DNA of 64,000 nucleotides from Bacteroides sp. (GTDB lineage: Bacteria > Bacteroidota > Bacteroidia > Bacteroidales > Bacteroidaceae), in assembly GCA_023665805.1 (NCBI GenBank), contig JAMPDJ010000015.1, positions 1 through 64,000 on the forward strand, given 5' to 3'. A model generated the notes under the pieces. That model was not told where the DNA came from. It saw nothing but the letters and a program-made list of their open reading frames with translations, and searched no databases. The position numbers and the translations under genes are program-made. Every line of letters begins with the position of its first letter. The stretch's first letter is position 1. Of this stretch, positions 55,414 through 64,000 are shown piece after piece.

Positions 55414-57661
55414 ATGAGAAAGTTTTTTACAATTTCCCTAATGATTATTGCGACAAGTGTCGGAGCACAGGGTCTGGTATTTGGCAAACACCACGCAGAA
55501 CTAAAAGCCCGTACAGATGCAACCAAGAAAGCTTGTGGAGATGCAATTGCTTCTAAACCAGCGGATTTTACCCCCCCCCATACACACGTCCGATAGATAG
55601 GAGCGGGGCCTTGCTCGATGAGGCCTCTGAGGTAAAAGACGACCGTCGCTTCCGGTATGTCTACACCTACAACAAAGACAAGGAGCGTTCGACAGTATTT
55701 ATCTACCTGAGCGAGAAAATAGACGGCAAATGGAGAGACGAGGTCCTTTACGACATAGGCACTTACTCCTACGATTACGATTCACAGGGTCGCGTAAAGG
55801 CCAAGACCGTGACCTACGGCAAGAGCGGTGAAGCCCGGTTTACATCCTACAGGGTGCTCGTGGACTATGGTCAGGGCATTACCACCTACACCAAGTATGA
55901 GGATAGTTGGTCTGAATACTCTCTTGCAGAATCCTGGGGCTATCACGACAACGGACGGCTCGCCTCGCATACCGTCTACGACTCCTACAATGGCCATATT
56001 GTGTCCGAAACAAGATTCTATCCTGACGGAGGCTATGCCTCAATACAGAATCGTGATACGAAACGCACATACGAAGGCGAGGTCAACGATTCCACCATAA
56101 CTTACTATGATGGGCAATGGAATGACGGAGGTTATGATTTCACTGCTCTTTATTCCCAGCATTACAAGTATGACTCTGCAACGGGCCGTATGCTCGAATA
56201 CATGTTGTATCCGCGCGAGGGAGACTCTTACATGTATTATGATGTCGAGAAGTACGAGTACGTATATGATCACATGGGGCGTATCTCTGCCATCAGGAAG
56301 TATAATGACGGCAATGACGATGACTGTGTCGTGGACGTGGTAGTTCCGAATGGAGCAAAAGTAGTTGACAGTGAGCAGTCAATAAATTGGACATTGGATT
56401 ATGAAGAGACATATACTTATTTCAACGATGATGTCTACGCCCTTGGCAATTCCTGGTACGATTTGTTCGGCATGGAAGGCCCGGTGGTTTCCATGCACAT
56501 CAAGACCGACGGTTATGTTGGCAAGATAGACTTCGTACGCGATGCATCCGGCAAGCTTACCGATGTCATACACAACGAAGATTCACCAGATGAGGAGTAT
56601 GCTTCCAAATACACTTTCAGCGTGGATGCCAACGGTCATATCACAGGTTATGTGAGAGAAGAAGGTAGGAAGGTAAATGGAGATTTCGAGAGCCATGACA
56701 AGTCTGATTTCAACTATACTTGGAAAGATGGAAAAATCGTTAAGTATACGTCGGAGGGTACTTCTGATGACGAGGTATCATACTACAAGTACGGTGACGA
56801 TGCCTCACAATTACCACGACCGAAAGCAGCTACGGCCAGTATATCACCTATTACGAGAAGAAGAACGGTCGTTATTTAGTGAAGAAATCAGACTATCAAT
56901 GGGAAGATTGGGGCAGTTTTACCATTTCCGAAATTCAGAAAGAGGATGTAGCTTTTGTGCGTCCAAATGTGATGAAGGACATGGAAGGTTTCTCCGTAGA
57001 CAGTACTATCGTGGTGTCCGTGGCAGGACGTGTTGTGAATGTTGGCAAAGACAGGTTTGCTATGGACGATGCCTTCCGTGAGGGAACCGACGGCAAGTAC
57101 TATTTCTTCAACATTGGTCCCGATGACTATTACTCTGTGTCGCACGCCGGCGACAAGACAATATGCCGCGACATTGAGGACCGTCCGGTGTTCATACTAC
57201 AACACGGACGCCTTGTGCGTGAATACGTTTACTTCGAAGAGTATTCTAATGTTGGTAGTGATAGTCCTGGCGAGGCAAGGCAGAATTATGCCGATGGAAT
57301 TGCCGACGTGACCCCTCCCGAGGGACAGTCCTATGACGTAATTACGTGGAAATACACACCCGAAGGTCTGCCCGTGGGCTGCAGTATAGTGTCTGTGGAT
57401 GCCGATGGGACACGTAGCGAGGAGATAATCATAGAATACAAGTACGACACTTCTACGGGCATTGCCTCTGCCGTTGCCGAGGGCTCTGCAGGAATAACCC
57501 TCAACGGTCGCACGCTCGGCCTTGGTTCTGGCCAGTTGTTCAGCGTATACGACATGTCGGGACGCGCGGTTGTTGTCAATGTACAGTCATGCACGTTCGC
57601 TTCCCCGGGCATGTATATTGTCCGCGCTGCTTCCGGAAGCGTGAAAATAAATGTGAAGTGA
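55414..57661 (+). pseudogene. Secreted protein with T9SS-like tail, broken by two frameshifts
   Basis: One ancestral gene in three frames. It starts at 55414 with a signal peptide (MRKFFTISLMIIATSVGAQ). Reading stops at 55596 after a run of nine C at 55571-55579; ten or seven C would join it to the long second frame, which is open through 55581-55610 without a stop and continues to 56879. That part has repeated tyrosine-rich strands (YKYDSATGRMLEYML, YEYVYDHMGRISAIRKY) like YD-repeat surface proteins. A second shift near 56800-56815 leads to the third frame, ending at 57661 with a sorting-like tail (FSVYDMSGRAVVV ... PGMYIVRAA). The C run is a possible phase switch; the second break has no repeat and suggests decay or a sequencing error. 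Confidence 0.75.
55571..55579 (+). repeat. C9 homopolymer at the first frameshift
   Basis: Nine C in a row inside an otherwise average-composition gene, just after the signal peptide region. Adding one C restores the downstream frame. Confidence 0.85.
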
Positions 57662-57826
57662 CAATCTCCAATCGGTTGTTGTCTTTACTGTCCGCCTCAT
57701 CTATATATCCGTCCGGTTGCAGCCGTTAGGCAAAGGGTATGGCAAGCCTCCATCCTCCATTACCCAGACCAACCCGTAAAATATCTTGCATCCGACTGCT
57801 TGGGCAGAAACACTTTCCGACCATAG

Positions 57827-57881
57827 TATAATTGGTGTCATGACCATAGTATTGTCATGGTTCCGTCCATACTATGGTCGG
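57827..57881. repeat. Nested palindrome of the ATAGTAT type
   Basis: CCGACCATAGTAT (57827-57839) pairs perfectly with ATACTATGGTCGG (57869-57881). An inner CATGAC...GTCATG hairpin includes another catagtatt. Same layout as 5894-5956. Confidence 0.6.
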
Positions 57882-58061
57882 GTGGGTGATGATACGGAGA
57901 CGAAACAGGGAGCAATCCGGAGGAGAAAATGACAGAACGGATGACAAGGCGACACATGTCATCAGAGTAATGCAAATAGTCGCTCTAATGACTGGCTCGT
58001 AATGAATCCCGAATCGGCAGGGCGGTTATCCGGCGCTTATCACAATTAACGTTAATTTATT

Positions 58062-58091
58062 TTGTAGTTCAAGTGCTTCTTCGTACTTTTG
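58062..58091 (+). promoter_or_regulatory. dapB operon promoter
   Basis: TTG at 58062-58064, a 19-base spacer and TACTTTTG at 58084-58091, a full match to the Bacteroides consensus. It lies inside the longer open frame that starts at 58073, so the ATG at 58118 is the real start. Confidence 0.75.
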
Positions 58092-58117
58092 TAGAAGTAA
58101 AATTCATACACACAGCG

Positions 58118-58873
58118 ATGAAAATAGCATTGATAGGTTACGGCAAGATGGGCCGTATGATAGAGGAAATAGCCTTGGGCCGAGGTCATGAGATTGTCTG
58201 CATCATAGACATAGACAATCAGCAGGATTTCGACAGCGAGGCTTTCCGAAGTGCCGATGTGGCAATAGAGTTCACTGCTCCGCATACGGCTTACGACAAC
58301 TATATGAAGGCATTCCGGCACAACGTCAAGGTGGTTAGCGGCAGTACAGGATGGATTCCGCAGCATGGCGAGGAGGTAAGAAAGATGTGTACGGAGCACG
58401 GGCAGACTTTGTTCTGGAGTTCCAATTTCAGTCTGGGCGTGACCATCTTCCGTGCGGTCAATCGTTACCTCGCCCGCATAATGAACGGATTCGACACATA
58501 CACTCCGGTGCTGGAGGAAGTGCACCATGTGCACAAGTTGGATCATCCCTCGGGTACCGGCATCACTTTGGGCGAGGAATTGGTGGCCGAGGTGGACAGG
58601 CTGAGCGGTTGGGAAATGGGTGTGCTCACAAATCCCGATGGAACCTGCGAGGGTGCGGACTCTGTGCCGGCCGACAAGTTGCGTATCGACAGCATCCGTC
58701 GCGGAGAGGTTCCCGGCATACACTCGGTCAAGTGGGATAGCGATGCCGACAGCATCACAATCACCCACGATGCACATTCGCGTCGCGGATTCGCCTTGGG
58801 TGCCGTGCTGGCAGCGGAGTATACCGCCACCCACACAGGATTATTGACCATGTCGGACCTGTTCCGATTCTAA
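58118..58873 (+). CDS. dapB: 4-hydroxy-tetrahydrodipicolinate reductase
   Basis: Lysine and diaminopimelate biosynthesis. Starts at 58118 (MKIALIGYGKMGRMIEE, 251 residues). It has the N-terminal dinucleotide site GYGKMG, the substrate motif EEVHHVHKLDHPSGTG with the catalytic histidine pair and lysine, and the compact C-terminal domain. It is the first gene of a three-gene unit; lepB begins 12 bases later. Confidence 0.95.
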   Translation: MKIALIGYGKMGRMIEEIALGRGHEIVCIIDIDNQQDFDSEAFRSADVAIEFTAPHTAYDNYMKAFRHNVKVVSGSTGWIPQHGEEVRKMCTEHGQTLFWSSNFSLGVTIFRAVNRYLARIMNGFDTYTPVLEEVHHVHKLDHPSGTGITLGEELVAEVDRLSGWEMGVLTNPDGTCEGADSVPADKLRIDSIRRGEVPGIHSVKWDSDADSITITHDAHSRRGFALGAVLAAEYTATHTGLLTMSDLFRF

Positions 58874-58885
58874 ATCAAGACTGAG

Positions 58886-60373
58886 ATGATGGAAGCAAAT
58901 AAGCCTGGCAACGGCGGCATGGCCGCCAAGAAGACGAATGTCGCAAAACGTCGCGGTCGCCATGTGCCCACTCGCATGGATTGGGCCAAGGGGCTGGTGG
59001 CCTGTGCCCTGTATGTCGCGTTCCTCGTATGGATACGTTCGTGGTGGGGAGTGGTGGTATTGCCATTTATCTTTGATGCGTATGTCACGAAGAGAATCAA
59101 CTGGGGCTGGTGGAAGGATTTGGAAGATCCCGTGGCGCGTTTTGCCATGTCATGGGTGGATGCCATAGTTTTTGCATTGGTGGCGGTGTATTTTGTCAAT
59201 ATATATTTCTTTCAGAACTACACCATTCCGTCCAGCTCATTGGAGAAGAGCCTGCTCGTTGGCGACTATCTTTTCGTCAGCAAAATGAGCTATGGCCCGC
59301 GTGTCCCACAGACGCCTTTGCATGCTCCTTTGTGCCAGCATACACTGCCCATGGGTCTGGGCAAGAGCTATATCGAGAGCGTGCAGTGGGATTACAAACG
59401 TGTTTCACCCAAGAAGGTGACGTTGAACGACATCGTGGTTTTCAATTATCCGGCAGGCGACACTGTGGCTCTCAACTATCAGAATGTCGACTACTACCGT
59501 ATGTGCAAGGAGCTGTATGTCTACAACATGCCGGTGCCCGAGAATCTGGACAGCATGTCGGCATTGGAGCAATATCGTTTTTGTAATCATGCCATACAGG
59601 CCGGCAGCGACTATGTCAAGGCCAATCCGTCTCAGTTCGGGAAGGTGGTGTGGCGTCCCGCGGATCGCAGGGAGAACTATGTGAAACGTTGTGTGGGTCT
59701 GCCGGGACAGACGCTGGAGATACGTGACCATATAATATACTTGGACGGGGTGGCCAACAAGGAACCTGACAACGTGCAGTATAACTACAAGGTGGTGCTG
59801 AAACAGACCCTGCCCGAGTCGCTGATACGGGAGCTGGGTATCTCGCAGGAGGACCTCGCCTCGTTGCGCAATTCCGGCAGCATGCCGTTGACAGCCAAGG
59901 CAAAAGCTGTGTTGGAGGCGCGTGCAGATCTGGTGGAGAGCGTCACCTATGATGGCCAGAACGAGACAGGCATGCTGTATCCCTTGAACGGGAGTACTGG
60001 TTGGACATGCGACAACTATGGCCCTGTCTGGATTCCTGCCAAGGGCGAGACAGTGCATCTGAACATGGAGAATCTGCCTGTCTACGAACGGCCCATACGT
60101 ATTTACGAGGGCAACGACCTGCAGGTGACGGATGATGGCAGGATTATGATTAACGGAAAGGAGACGAACGAATACACTTTCCGTATGGACTACTATTGGA
60201 TGCAGGGCGACAATCGTCATTGCAGTGCCGACTCGCGCTATTGGGGCTTCGTGCCAGAGGACCATATCGTGGGCAAGCCTTTGGTTGTATGGCTCTCCAT
60301 GGACCCGGACCGCGGAGGACTATCTGCCGTCAGATGGAACCGCATGTTCCGTCTGGTGGATAACATAAAGTAA
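58886..60373 (+). CDS. lepB: Signal peptidase I
   Basis: Cleaves signal peptides of exported proteins at the cytoplasmic membrane. At 495 residues it is much longer than the E. coli enzyme (324). Two membrane segments occur near 35-62 and 88-108. The catalytic serine is S118 in IPSSSLEKSL, and the general-base lysine lies in ENYVKRCVGLPGQ. The C-terminal box GDNRHCSADSRYWGFVPEDHIVGK is intact. The extra length is in the periplasmic domain between the serine and lysine and before the final box, a pattern seen in Bacteroidetes LepB proteins. The gene lies between dapB and the patatin gene with 12-13 base gaps. Confidence 0.92.
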   Translation: MMEANKPGNGGMAAKKTNVAKRRGRHVPTRMDWAKGLVACALYVAFLVWIRSWWGVVVLPFIFDAYVTKRINWGWWKDLEDPVARFAMSWVDAIVFALVAVYFVNIYFFQNYTIPSSSLEKSLLVGDYLFVSKMSYGPRVPQTPLHAPLCQHTLPMGLGKSYIESVQWDYKRVSPKKVTLNDIVVFNYPAGDTVALNYQNVDYYRMCKELYVYNMPVPENLDSMSALEQYRFCNHAIQAGSDYVKANPSQFGKVVWRPADRRENYVKRCVGLPGQTLEIRDHIIYLDGVANKEPDNVQYNYKVVLKQTLPESLIRELGISQEDLASLRNSGSMPLTAKAKAVLEARADLVESVTYDGQNETGMLYPLNGSTGWTCDNYGPVWIPAKGETVHLNMENLPVYERPIRIYEGNDLQVTDDGRIMINGKETNEYTFRMDYYWMQGDNRHCSADSRYWGFVPEDHIVGKPLVVWLSMDPDRGGLSAVRWNRMFRLVDNIK

Positions 60374-60386
60374 GAATCAGGCGGCT

Positions 60387-61238
60387 ATGCAGGATAAGAA
60401 AAAGGTGGCTCTGGTCCTGGCCAGCGGTGGTGCCAAGGGGTTTGCGCACATCGGAGCCATTGAGGCCTTGGAGGAGTGCGGCTACGAGATTACTTCCATT
60501 GCCGGCACTTCCATGGGTGCTCTGATAGGCGGGCTTTACGCTGCCGGAGGACTGGACAAGGTAAAGGAATGGATGTTCGACCTTACTGGCAGCAAGGTTT
60601 TCAGCCTGGTGGACTTTACTTTCAGTTCACATGCATTGCTCAAGGGCAATCGCCTTATGGAGGCTTTGAAGGGTAGGGTGCCGGACTGTAATATCGAGGA
60701 ACTGGGCATCCCGTTTTGTGCCGTGGCTACTGACTTGAAGCAGGGGCAGGAAGTGATTTTCCGTCAAGGCAGCCTCTACGATGCCATACGCGCCAGCATA
60801 TCCATCCCGATGCTTTTTCGTCCGGTGGAGCTGGGTAACATGCTGCTGATAGATGGTGGCATAACCAACGGCCTGCCGCTGGATCGTGTGGTGCGTACCG
60901 AGGGAGACACCTTGGTGGCGGTGAACCTGGAGGACTACGAGTGGGACAATGAAGAAGAGAAAAGCATGAGTCCGACGCAAAAGACCTCACCGTTCGAACT
61001 GTTGTCGCGTAAGTTCCAGGCCGGACTCAATGCCCTGAGCAACAACTATATTTCCTTGACCTACGATACAATCTCCATACTAATGAAGCGCAATACGGAG
61101 ATGTCTTTGCGTCTTACTCCGCCAGATATATATTTGAATGTGAACCTTGGCGAATATGGCAGTTATGACTATGACGAGGCCGAGGCTATAGCACGTCTGG
61201 GACATGAACAGATGTTGGCATTGCTGCGTGGCAAGTAG
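60387..61238 (+). CDS. Patatin-like phospholipase family protein
   Basis: Predicted serine lipid hydrolase of the patatin/RssA type, 283 residues. It has the oxyanion loop ASGGAKGFAHIGAI, the nucleophile serine in GTSMGA, and the catalytic aspartate in IDGGITNGLP. No signal peptide is seen, so it is probably cytoplasmic or peripheral. It is the last gene of the dapB-lepB unit and is followed by a strong terminator hairpin. Confidence 0.88.
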   Translation: MQDKKKVALVLASGGAKGFAHIGAIEALEECGYEITSIAGTSMGALIGGLYAAGGLDKVKEWMFDLTGSKVFSLVDFTFSSHALLKGNRLMEALKGRVPDCNIEELGIPFCAVATDLKQGQEVIFRQGSLYDAIRASISIPMLFRPVELGNMLLIDGGITNGLPLDRVVRTEGDTLVAVNLEDYEWDNEEEKSMSPTQKTSPFELLSRKFQAGLNALSNNYISLTYDTISILMKRNTEMSLRLTPPDIYLNVNLGEYGSYDYDEAEAIARLGHEQMLALLRGK

Positions 61239-61292
61239 GTCGTAGGTCGTGAGACGAACGGTTTTGCCAAAGCTGATGCGGTAGGGACAAAA

Positions 61293-61335
61293 CATGATGG
61301 CCGGCAATCGGATTATGCGATTGCCGGCCATCATG
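61293..61335. terminator. 18-bp perfect hairpin, bidirectional terminator
   Basis: CATGATGGCCGGCAATCG (61293-61310), a 7-base loop and its exact complement (61318-61335). It sits between the convergent patatin and ybeY genes and can serve both. Confidence 0.75.
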
Positions 61336-61375
61336 TCAAGCGACATGGTTGTGTTTGTGTCGGGGGAAGTGCCGG

Positions 61376-61792
61376 TCACTCCGTGTACATGTCCAAGGCG
61401 CGGTTCTCGGCATCTTCCATGATGGCTCGTTGTTCTGGTGTCTCGTCATCTATGCCACAGAGATGCAGTATGCTGTGTATGACCACGCGTCGGAGTTCAT
61501 GAATGTATTCAGTACCGAACAGCTTGGCATTGCTGGCAACGGTATCCAAGGAAATGTAGGTGTCTCCGGCAAGGATATTGCCTTGGCAATAGTCGAAGCC
61601 TATATGGTCTGTGTAGTAGTCATGGCCTACGAATTGGCGGTTGATACGCAGGATTTCCTCGTCGTTGACGAAGATATAGTTGATGTCGCCTGCTTGCTTG
61701 CCGTAGGAAGCGGCCACTCGGCCTATCCATGCCGTGGTTGCCTTTTGGTTGATGGGAGGCATGGGGACATCGATGGTGTTGTAGGTAATCAT
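61376..61792 (-). CDS. ybeY: Endoribonuclease YbeY
   Basis: Metal-dependent RNase of rRNA maturation and ribosome quality control, 138 residues. The zinc motif reads HSILHLCGIDD, where the third ligand of the usual HxxxHLxGxDH is aspartate; in Bacteroidetes this position commonly differs from histidine. The DINYIFVNDEEILRINRQFVGHDYYTDHIGFDY region is also typical. It stands alone here rather than beside mnmG. Confidence 0.9.
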   Translation of the reverse strand: MITYNTIDVPMPPINQKATTAWIGRVAASYGKQAGDINYIFVNDEEILRINRQFVGHDYYTDHIGFDYCQGNILAGDTYISLDTVASNAKLFGTEYIHELRRVVIHSILHLCGIDDETPEQRAIMEDAENRALDMYTE

Positions 61793-62092
61793 TCTGTTTG
61801 TTGATTGAAGTGATAACGGGTTGCTGGATAATGGACTATGTTGACGTCCATTGGATTATCTGTTTATTCTATGGTGCCGGAAGCGTTGCCTGCACCTTAA
61901 ACCCGAATCGGTCATTAGATTTCCAATCCGTTTTGTCGAAGTCATAGCGAGCTATGGCAAGACCAAACTGGAAGCAAGACGGCGAAGAGAAGGGCAAAAT
62001 GGAGGAAAAGGCAATATAAAGCAGATGATTTATACAAATTGACGTTCTAATGACCGATTGGGGTTAAATTATTACAGGGAGGAGGAACTGAC
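61793..62092. other. Gene-free stretch containing a repeat copy
   Basis: 300 bases between ybeY and the protease stop codon. More than half of it is the repeat at 61900-62065. Confidence 0.7.
61900..62065 (+). repeat. MITE-like repeat, 166-bp copy with a deletion
   Basis: Ends AACCCGAATCGGTCATTAG (61900-61918) and CTAATGACCGATTGGGGTT (62047-62065). Compared with the copy at 29528-29726 it lacks 32 bases lying between two CCGTTTTG direct repeats, leaving one of them, plus one A from a run. TTAA flanks the left end and TTAAA the right. Confidence 0.78.
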
Positions 62093-63664
62093 TCATTGCT
62101 GTTCTTCCATCAGTTGTACCGCCTTTCTGACAATGTCGTCGTCATCATAAATGATGGCAAAGTATTCGCTCATGTCCCACAGGTCTCTTGCGGTGAGAGC
62201 CTTGACCATGTTACTGAGTAGTGCGATGGTCTTTTCTTCCTCTTTGTCTGAAACCTTTTCCTTGAAGGTCTTTTTGCCTTCCTGCATCATCTTGTCCACC
62301 AGTGACCGGGGAACGGTATATTTGCTGCGGAAGGAGGCAAAGTCGGGATACTCGCGTTTCAGCTCGGCTCTGTGCTGTGCCAGATAGCGCAGGTTCTCGT
62401 TCACGAGGATACGTTTGGCTACGATCCAACGGTAGAGGGCCGTGTTGCGTGTGGTATCCAGAGGGACAAAGTAGTCTGGCATTATTCCGCCTCCGCCGTA
62501 GACGGTACGACCTTTGCGCAGGGTCTGGTACTTGAGGGAGTCGGGGAAATGTATGCTGTCGGCATTTGTCAGTTCGCCGCGATTGAACCGATTGATGACA
62601 TCCATCCGGTATTCGCGTTGTTTGCCTTTCTCGTAAGGTTTCTGTATGCAACGTCCGCTGGGAGTGTAGTACTTGGAGATGGTCAGACGTATCATGCTGC
62701 CGTCCGGAAGGTCCACGGGGCGTTGCACCAGTCCCTTGCCAAAGGAGCGTCGTCCCACCACTAGGCCGCGGTCCTGGTCTTGGATCGCACCTGCCAGAAT
62801 TTCGGCAGCCGAGGCCGAGTATTCATCTATGAGTACTATGACTTTTCCGTTCTGAAAGGCATTTCCGCCACGGCTGGCAAAGTGCTGTGGAGGATAGGCG
62901 CGTCCCTGTGTGTAGACTATCATGTCTCCCTTTGGCAGGAACTCGCTGGCAATTTCTGCGGCAGCCTGCAGGAAGCCTCCGCCGTTTTGGGTGAGGTCGA
63001 GGATGAGATTGGTCATTCCCTGTTCCTTGAGCTTGTCGATGGCCTCCACCACTTCTTTGTGAGTGGTCATGGCAAAGTTGCTGAAGCGGATGAGTCCCGT
63101 GTGCGGAGTAATCATGAAGGCTGCGTCCACGGAGTTAAGTGGAATCTTGTCCCTGACAACCTCTATGTGAAGTGTCTCGGGAATGCCGTCGCGCATTATG
63201 CCCAGAACTGCTTTGGTGCCGCGCGGGCCACGCAACCGCTTCACAATCTCTTCCTGGGGCATCTTCACTCCTGCTATGGTTGTGTCGCCCACGGAAATGA
63301 TGCGGTCTCCGGCCATTACGCCGGCCTTTTCCGAAGGACCTCCTGTGATGGTCTGTATGACCATAAGCGTGTCGTCAAGGAGATTGAATTGTATGCCTAT
63401 GCCATCGAACGAACCTTGCAGCGGTTCGTTCAACCGCTTGGTCTGTTCGGCAGTGCTATAGGATGAATGGGGGTCCAGATTCTCCAGCATGCCGCGGATG
63501 GCGTCTTCCACCAGTTTTTCCGTATCCACGGAATCTACATAGTGGCCGTTGATGGTGGCGGTGGAGATGATAAGTTTTTTCAGTTGCTCGTCCAAGGCAG
63601 TCTGGGCGTTGATGCTGAGGCAGACGGTTGCCAGGATGATGAAAAATGAGGTTATTCTCTGCAT
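62093..63664 (-). CDS. C-terminal processing protease (S41 family)
   Basis: Periplasmic serine protease of 523 residues. Signal peptide about 1-20 (ends SINA|QT). A PDZ domain spans about 85-165 (GIGIQFNLLDDTLMVIQTITGGPSEKAGVMAGDRI in its strands). The S41 core follows, with the catalytic serine in DEYSASAAEILAGA and the lysine in RSFGKGLVQ. The C-terminal 150 residues extend the core. It probably trims or degrades exported proteins. It follows coaD on the same strand by 87 bases, a common neighbour in Bacteroidales. Confidence 0.93.
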   Translation of the reverse strand: MQRITSFFIILATVCLSINAQTALDEQLKKLIISTATINGHYVDSVDTEKLVEDAIRGMLENLDPHSSYSTAEQTKRLNEPLQGSFDGIGIQFNLLDDTLMVIQTITGGPSEKAGVMAGDRIISVGDTTIAGVKMPQEEIVKRLRGPRGTKAVLGIMRDGIPETLHIEVVRDKIPLNSVDAAFMITPHTGLIRFSNFAMTTHKEVVEAIDKLKEQGMTNLILDLTQNGGGFLQAAAEIASEFLPKGDMIVYTQGRAYPPQHFASRGGNAFQNGKVIVLIDEYSASAAEILAGAIQDQDRGLVVGRRSFGKGLVQRPVDLPDGSMIRLTISKYYTPSGRCIQKPYEKGKQREYRMDVINRFNRGELTNADSIHFPDSLKYQTLRKGRTVYGGGGIMPDYFVPLDTTRNTALYRWIVAKRILVNENLRYLAQHRAELKREYPDFASFRSKYTVPRSLVDKMMQEGKKTFKEKVSDKEEEKTIALLSNMVKALTARDLWDMSEYFAIIYDDDDIVRKAVQLMEEQQ

Positions 63665-63751
63665 TGGATTGATAGAAGAATTATGTTATTGTCCGTTGTG
63701 TCTTTTGCAAGTATTGTCAAGGATGCCATTGGAGAACCTGAATGCTGGTGG

Positions 63752-64000
63752 TCAATCTTTCGGGATGTCATATGCCAGTCCCTGTGGCAACCATGGCGTG
63801 ATGTCGCGTCCGAAGTGGTGCAATTCGCGTACCACACTGCTGGAAACAGCCGATTTCGTGGCATCGGATAGCAGTATGACGGTCTCTATTCCGGTAAGTT
63901 TGCAGTTGATGTCCGCTATGTCCGCTTCGTATTCATAGTCTTTTGCGGAACGCACGCCGCGCAGTATGAAGCCGGCCTCTTGCGAGATGGCGAAGTCCAC
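63752..64000 (-). CDS. coaD: Phosphopantetheine adenylyltransferase, C-terminal part
   Basis: The window edge cuts the gene, leaving the last 82 residues. The piece has the family's substrate region FILRGVRSAKDYEYEADIADIN, the ISSS-type motif SAVSSSVVRE and the ending DITPWLP. The enzyme makes dephospho-CoA in coenzyme A synthesis. The N-terminal nucleotide-binding part lies outside the window. Confidence 0.88.
   Translation of the reverse strand: MDFAISQEAGFILRGVRSAKDYEYEADIADINCKLTGIETVILLSDATKSAVSSSVVRELHHFGRDITPWLPQGLAYDIPKD

Larger units (their letters stand above)
57662..58117. other. Gene-free stretch before dapB
   Basis: About 455 bases. It contains the nested palindrome at 57827-57881, a badly degraded relative of the MITE-like family around 57940-58016 (tctaatgactggctcgtaatgaatcccgaatcgg), and the dapB promoter. 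No gene is seen. Confidence 0.6.

Noticed and set aside
57940..58016. Possible further full copy of the MITE-like repeat
   Set aside because: Only scattered pieces and damaged ends can be matched; I mention it in the gap description but do not list it as a copy.

Overview
The window is chromosomal DNA of a Bacteroidales bacterium, most like the Prevotella/Paraprevotella side of the order. The order-level call rests on Bacteroidetes-type promoters (TAnnTTTG at -7 with TTG about 19-20 bases upstream), T9SS-like C-terminal tails on secreted proteins, a three-gene fumarate reductase operon, a TonB receptor, a DUF4468-like protein and a DUF2851 protein, and the gene order rimP-nusA-infB-cvpA-sufBCDS. 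The genus is a guess. Almost all coding capacity is housekeeping. No tRNA, rRNA, CRISPR array, complete insertion sequence or prophage was seen.

Layout. 0-10 kb: secreted PI-PLC-like protein, mutS, two small exported proteins, an empty stretch with palindromes, and a 1190-residue GH2 glycosidase. 9.8-19.8 kb: one long leftward run carrying translation factors (rimP, nusA, infB), cvpA and the SUF Fe-S assembly genes. 19.9-22.4 kb: superoxide reductase divergent from a YeiH-type sulfate exporter and cysteine synthase. 22.6-25.1 kb: an AT-richer EcoRII-like restriction-modification pair. 25.5-28.7 kb: a TonB receptor divergent from a RIC/hemerythrin-LuxR regulator, with palindromes between their promoters. 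28.9-35.6 kb: a small exported protein, polA, a polyprenyl synthase, a LuxR regulator and an acyltransferase. 36-41.6 kb: mnmG-apt-uvrC-deoC, with a perfect parS palindrome between mnmG and apt. 41.8-45.4 kb: frdCAB. 45.4-46.7 kb: a gene-free patch full of repeats. 46.7-51.2 kb: PrdX-like deacylase, a HAD-thioesterase fusion, a monooxygenase-like protein, a hemolysin III protein, a hydroxyacid dehydrogenase and a YjjG-like HAD. 51.3-55 kb: DUF2851-dprA-TrpB2. 55.4-57.7 kb: a broken secreted-protein gene with a C9 tract. 58.1-64 kb: dapB-lepB-patatin, ybeY, a C-terminal processing protease and the end of coaD.

The most distinctive items are: the di-iron RIC domain joined to a LuxR helix-turn-helix and facing a TonB receptor gene; two parS-like palindromes within 1.8 kb; a MITE-like repeat family in several states of decay; a separate 160-bp element with near-perfect 24-bp inverted ends next to a start codon; a HAD phosphatase fused to an FlK-type thioesterase; a DNA polymerase I whose proofreading motifs are gone; and a poly-C tract that could switch a secreted protein. 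Several of these need genome-wide or comparative data to be judged. Nothing here can be called a wholly new system from the sequence alone.
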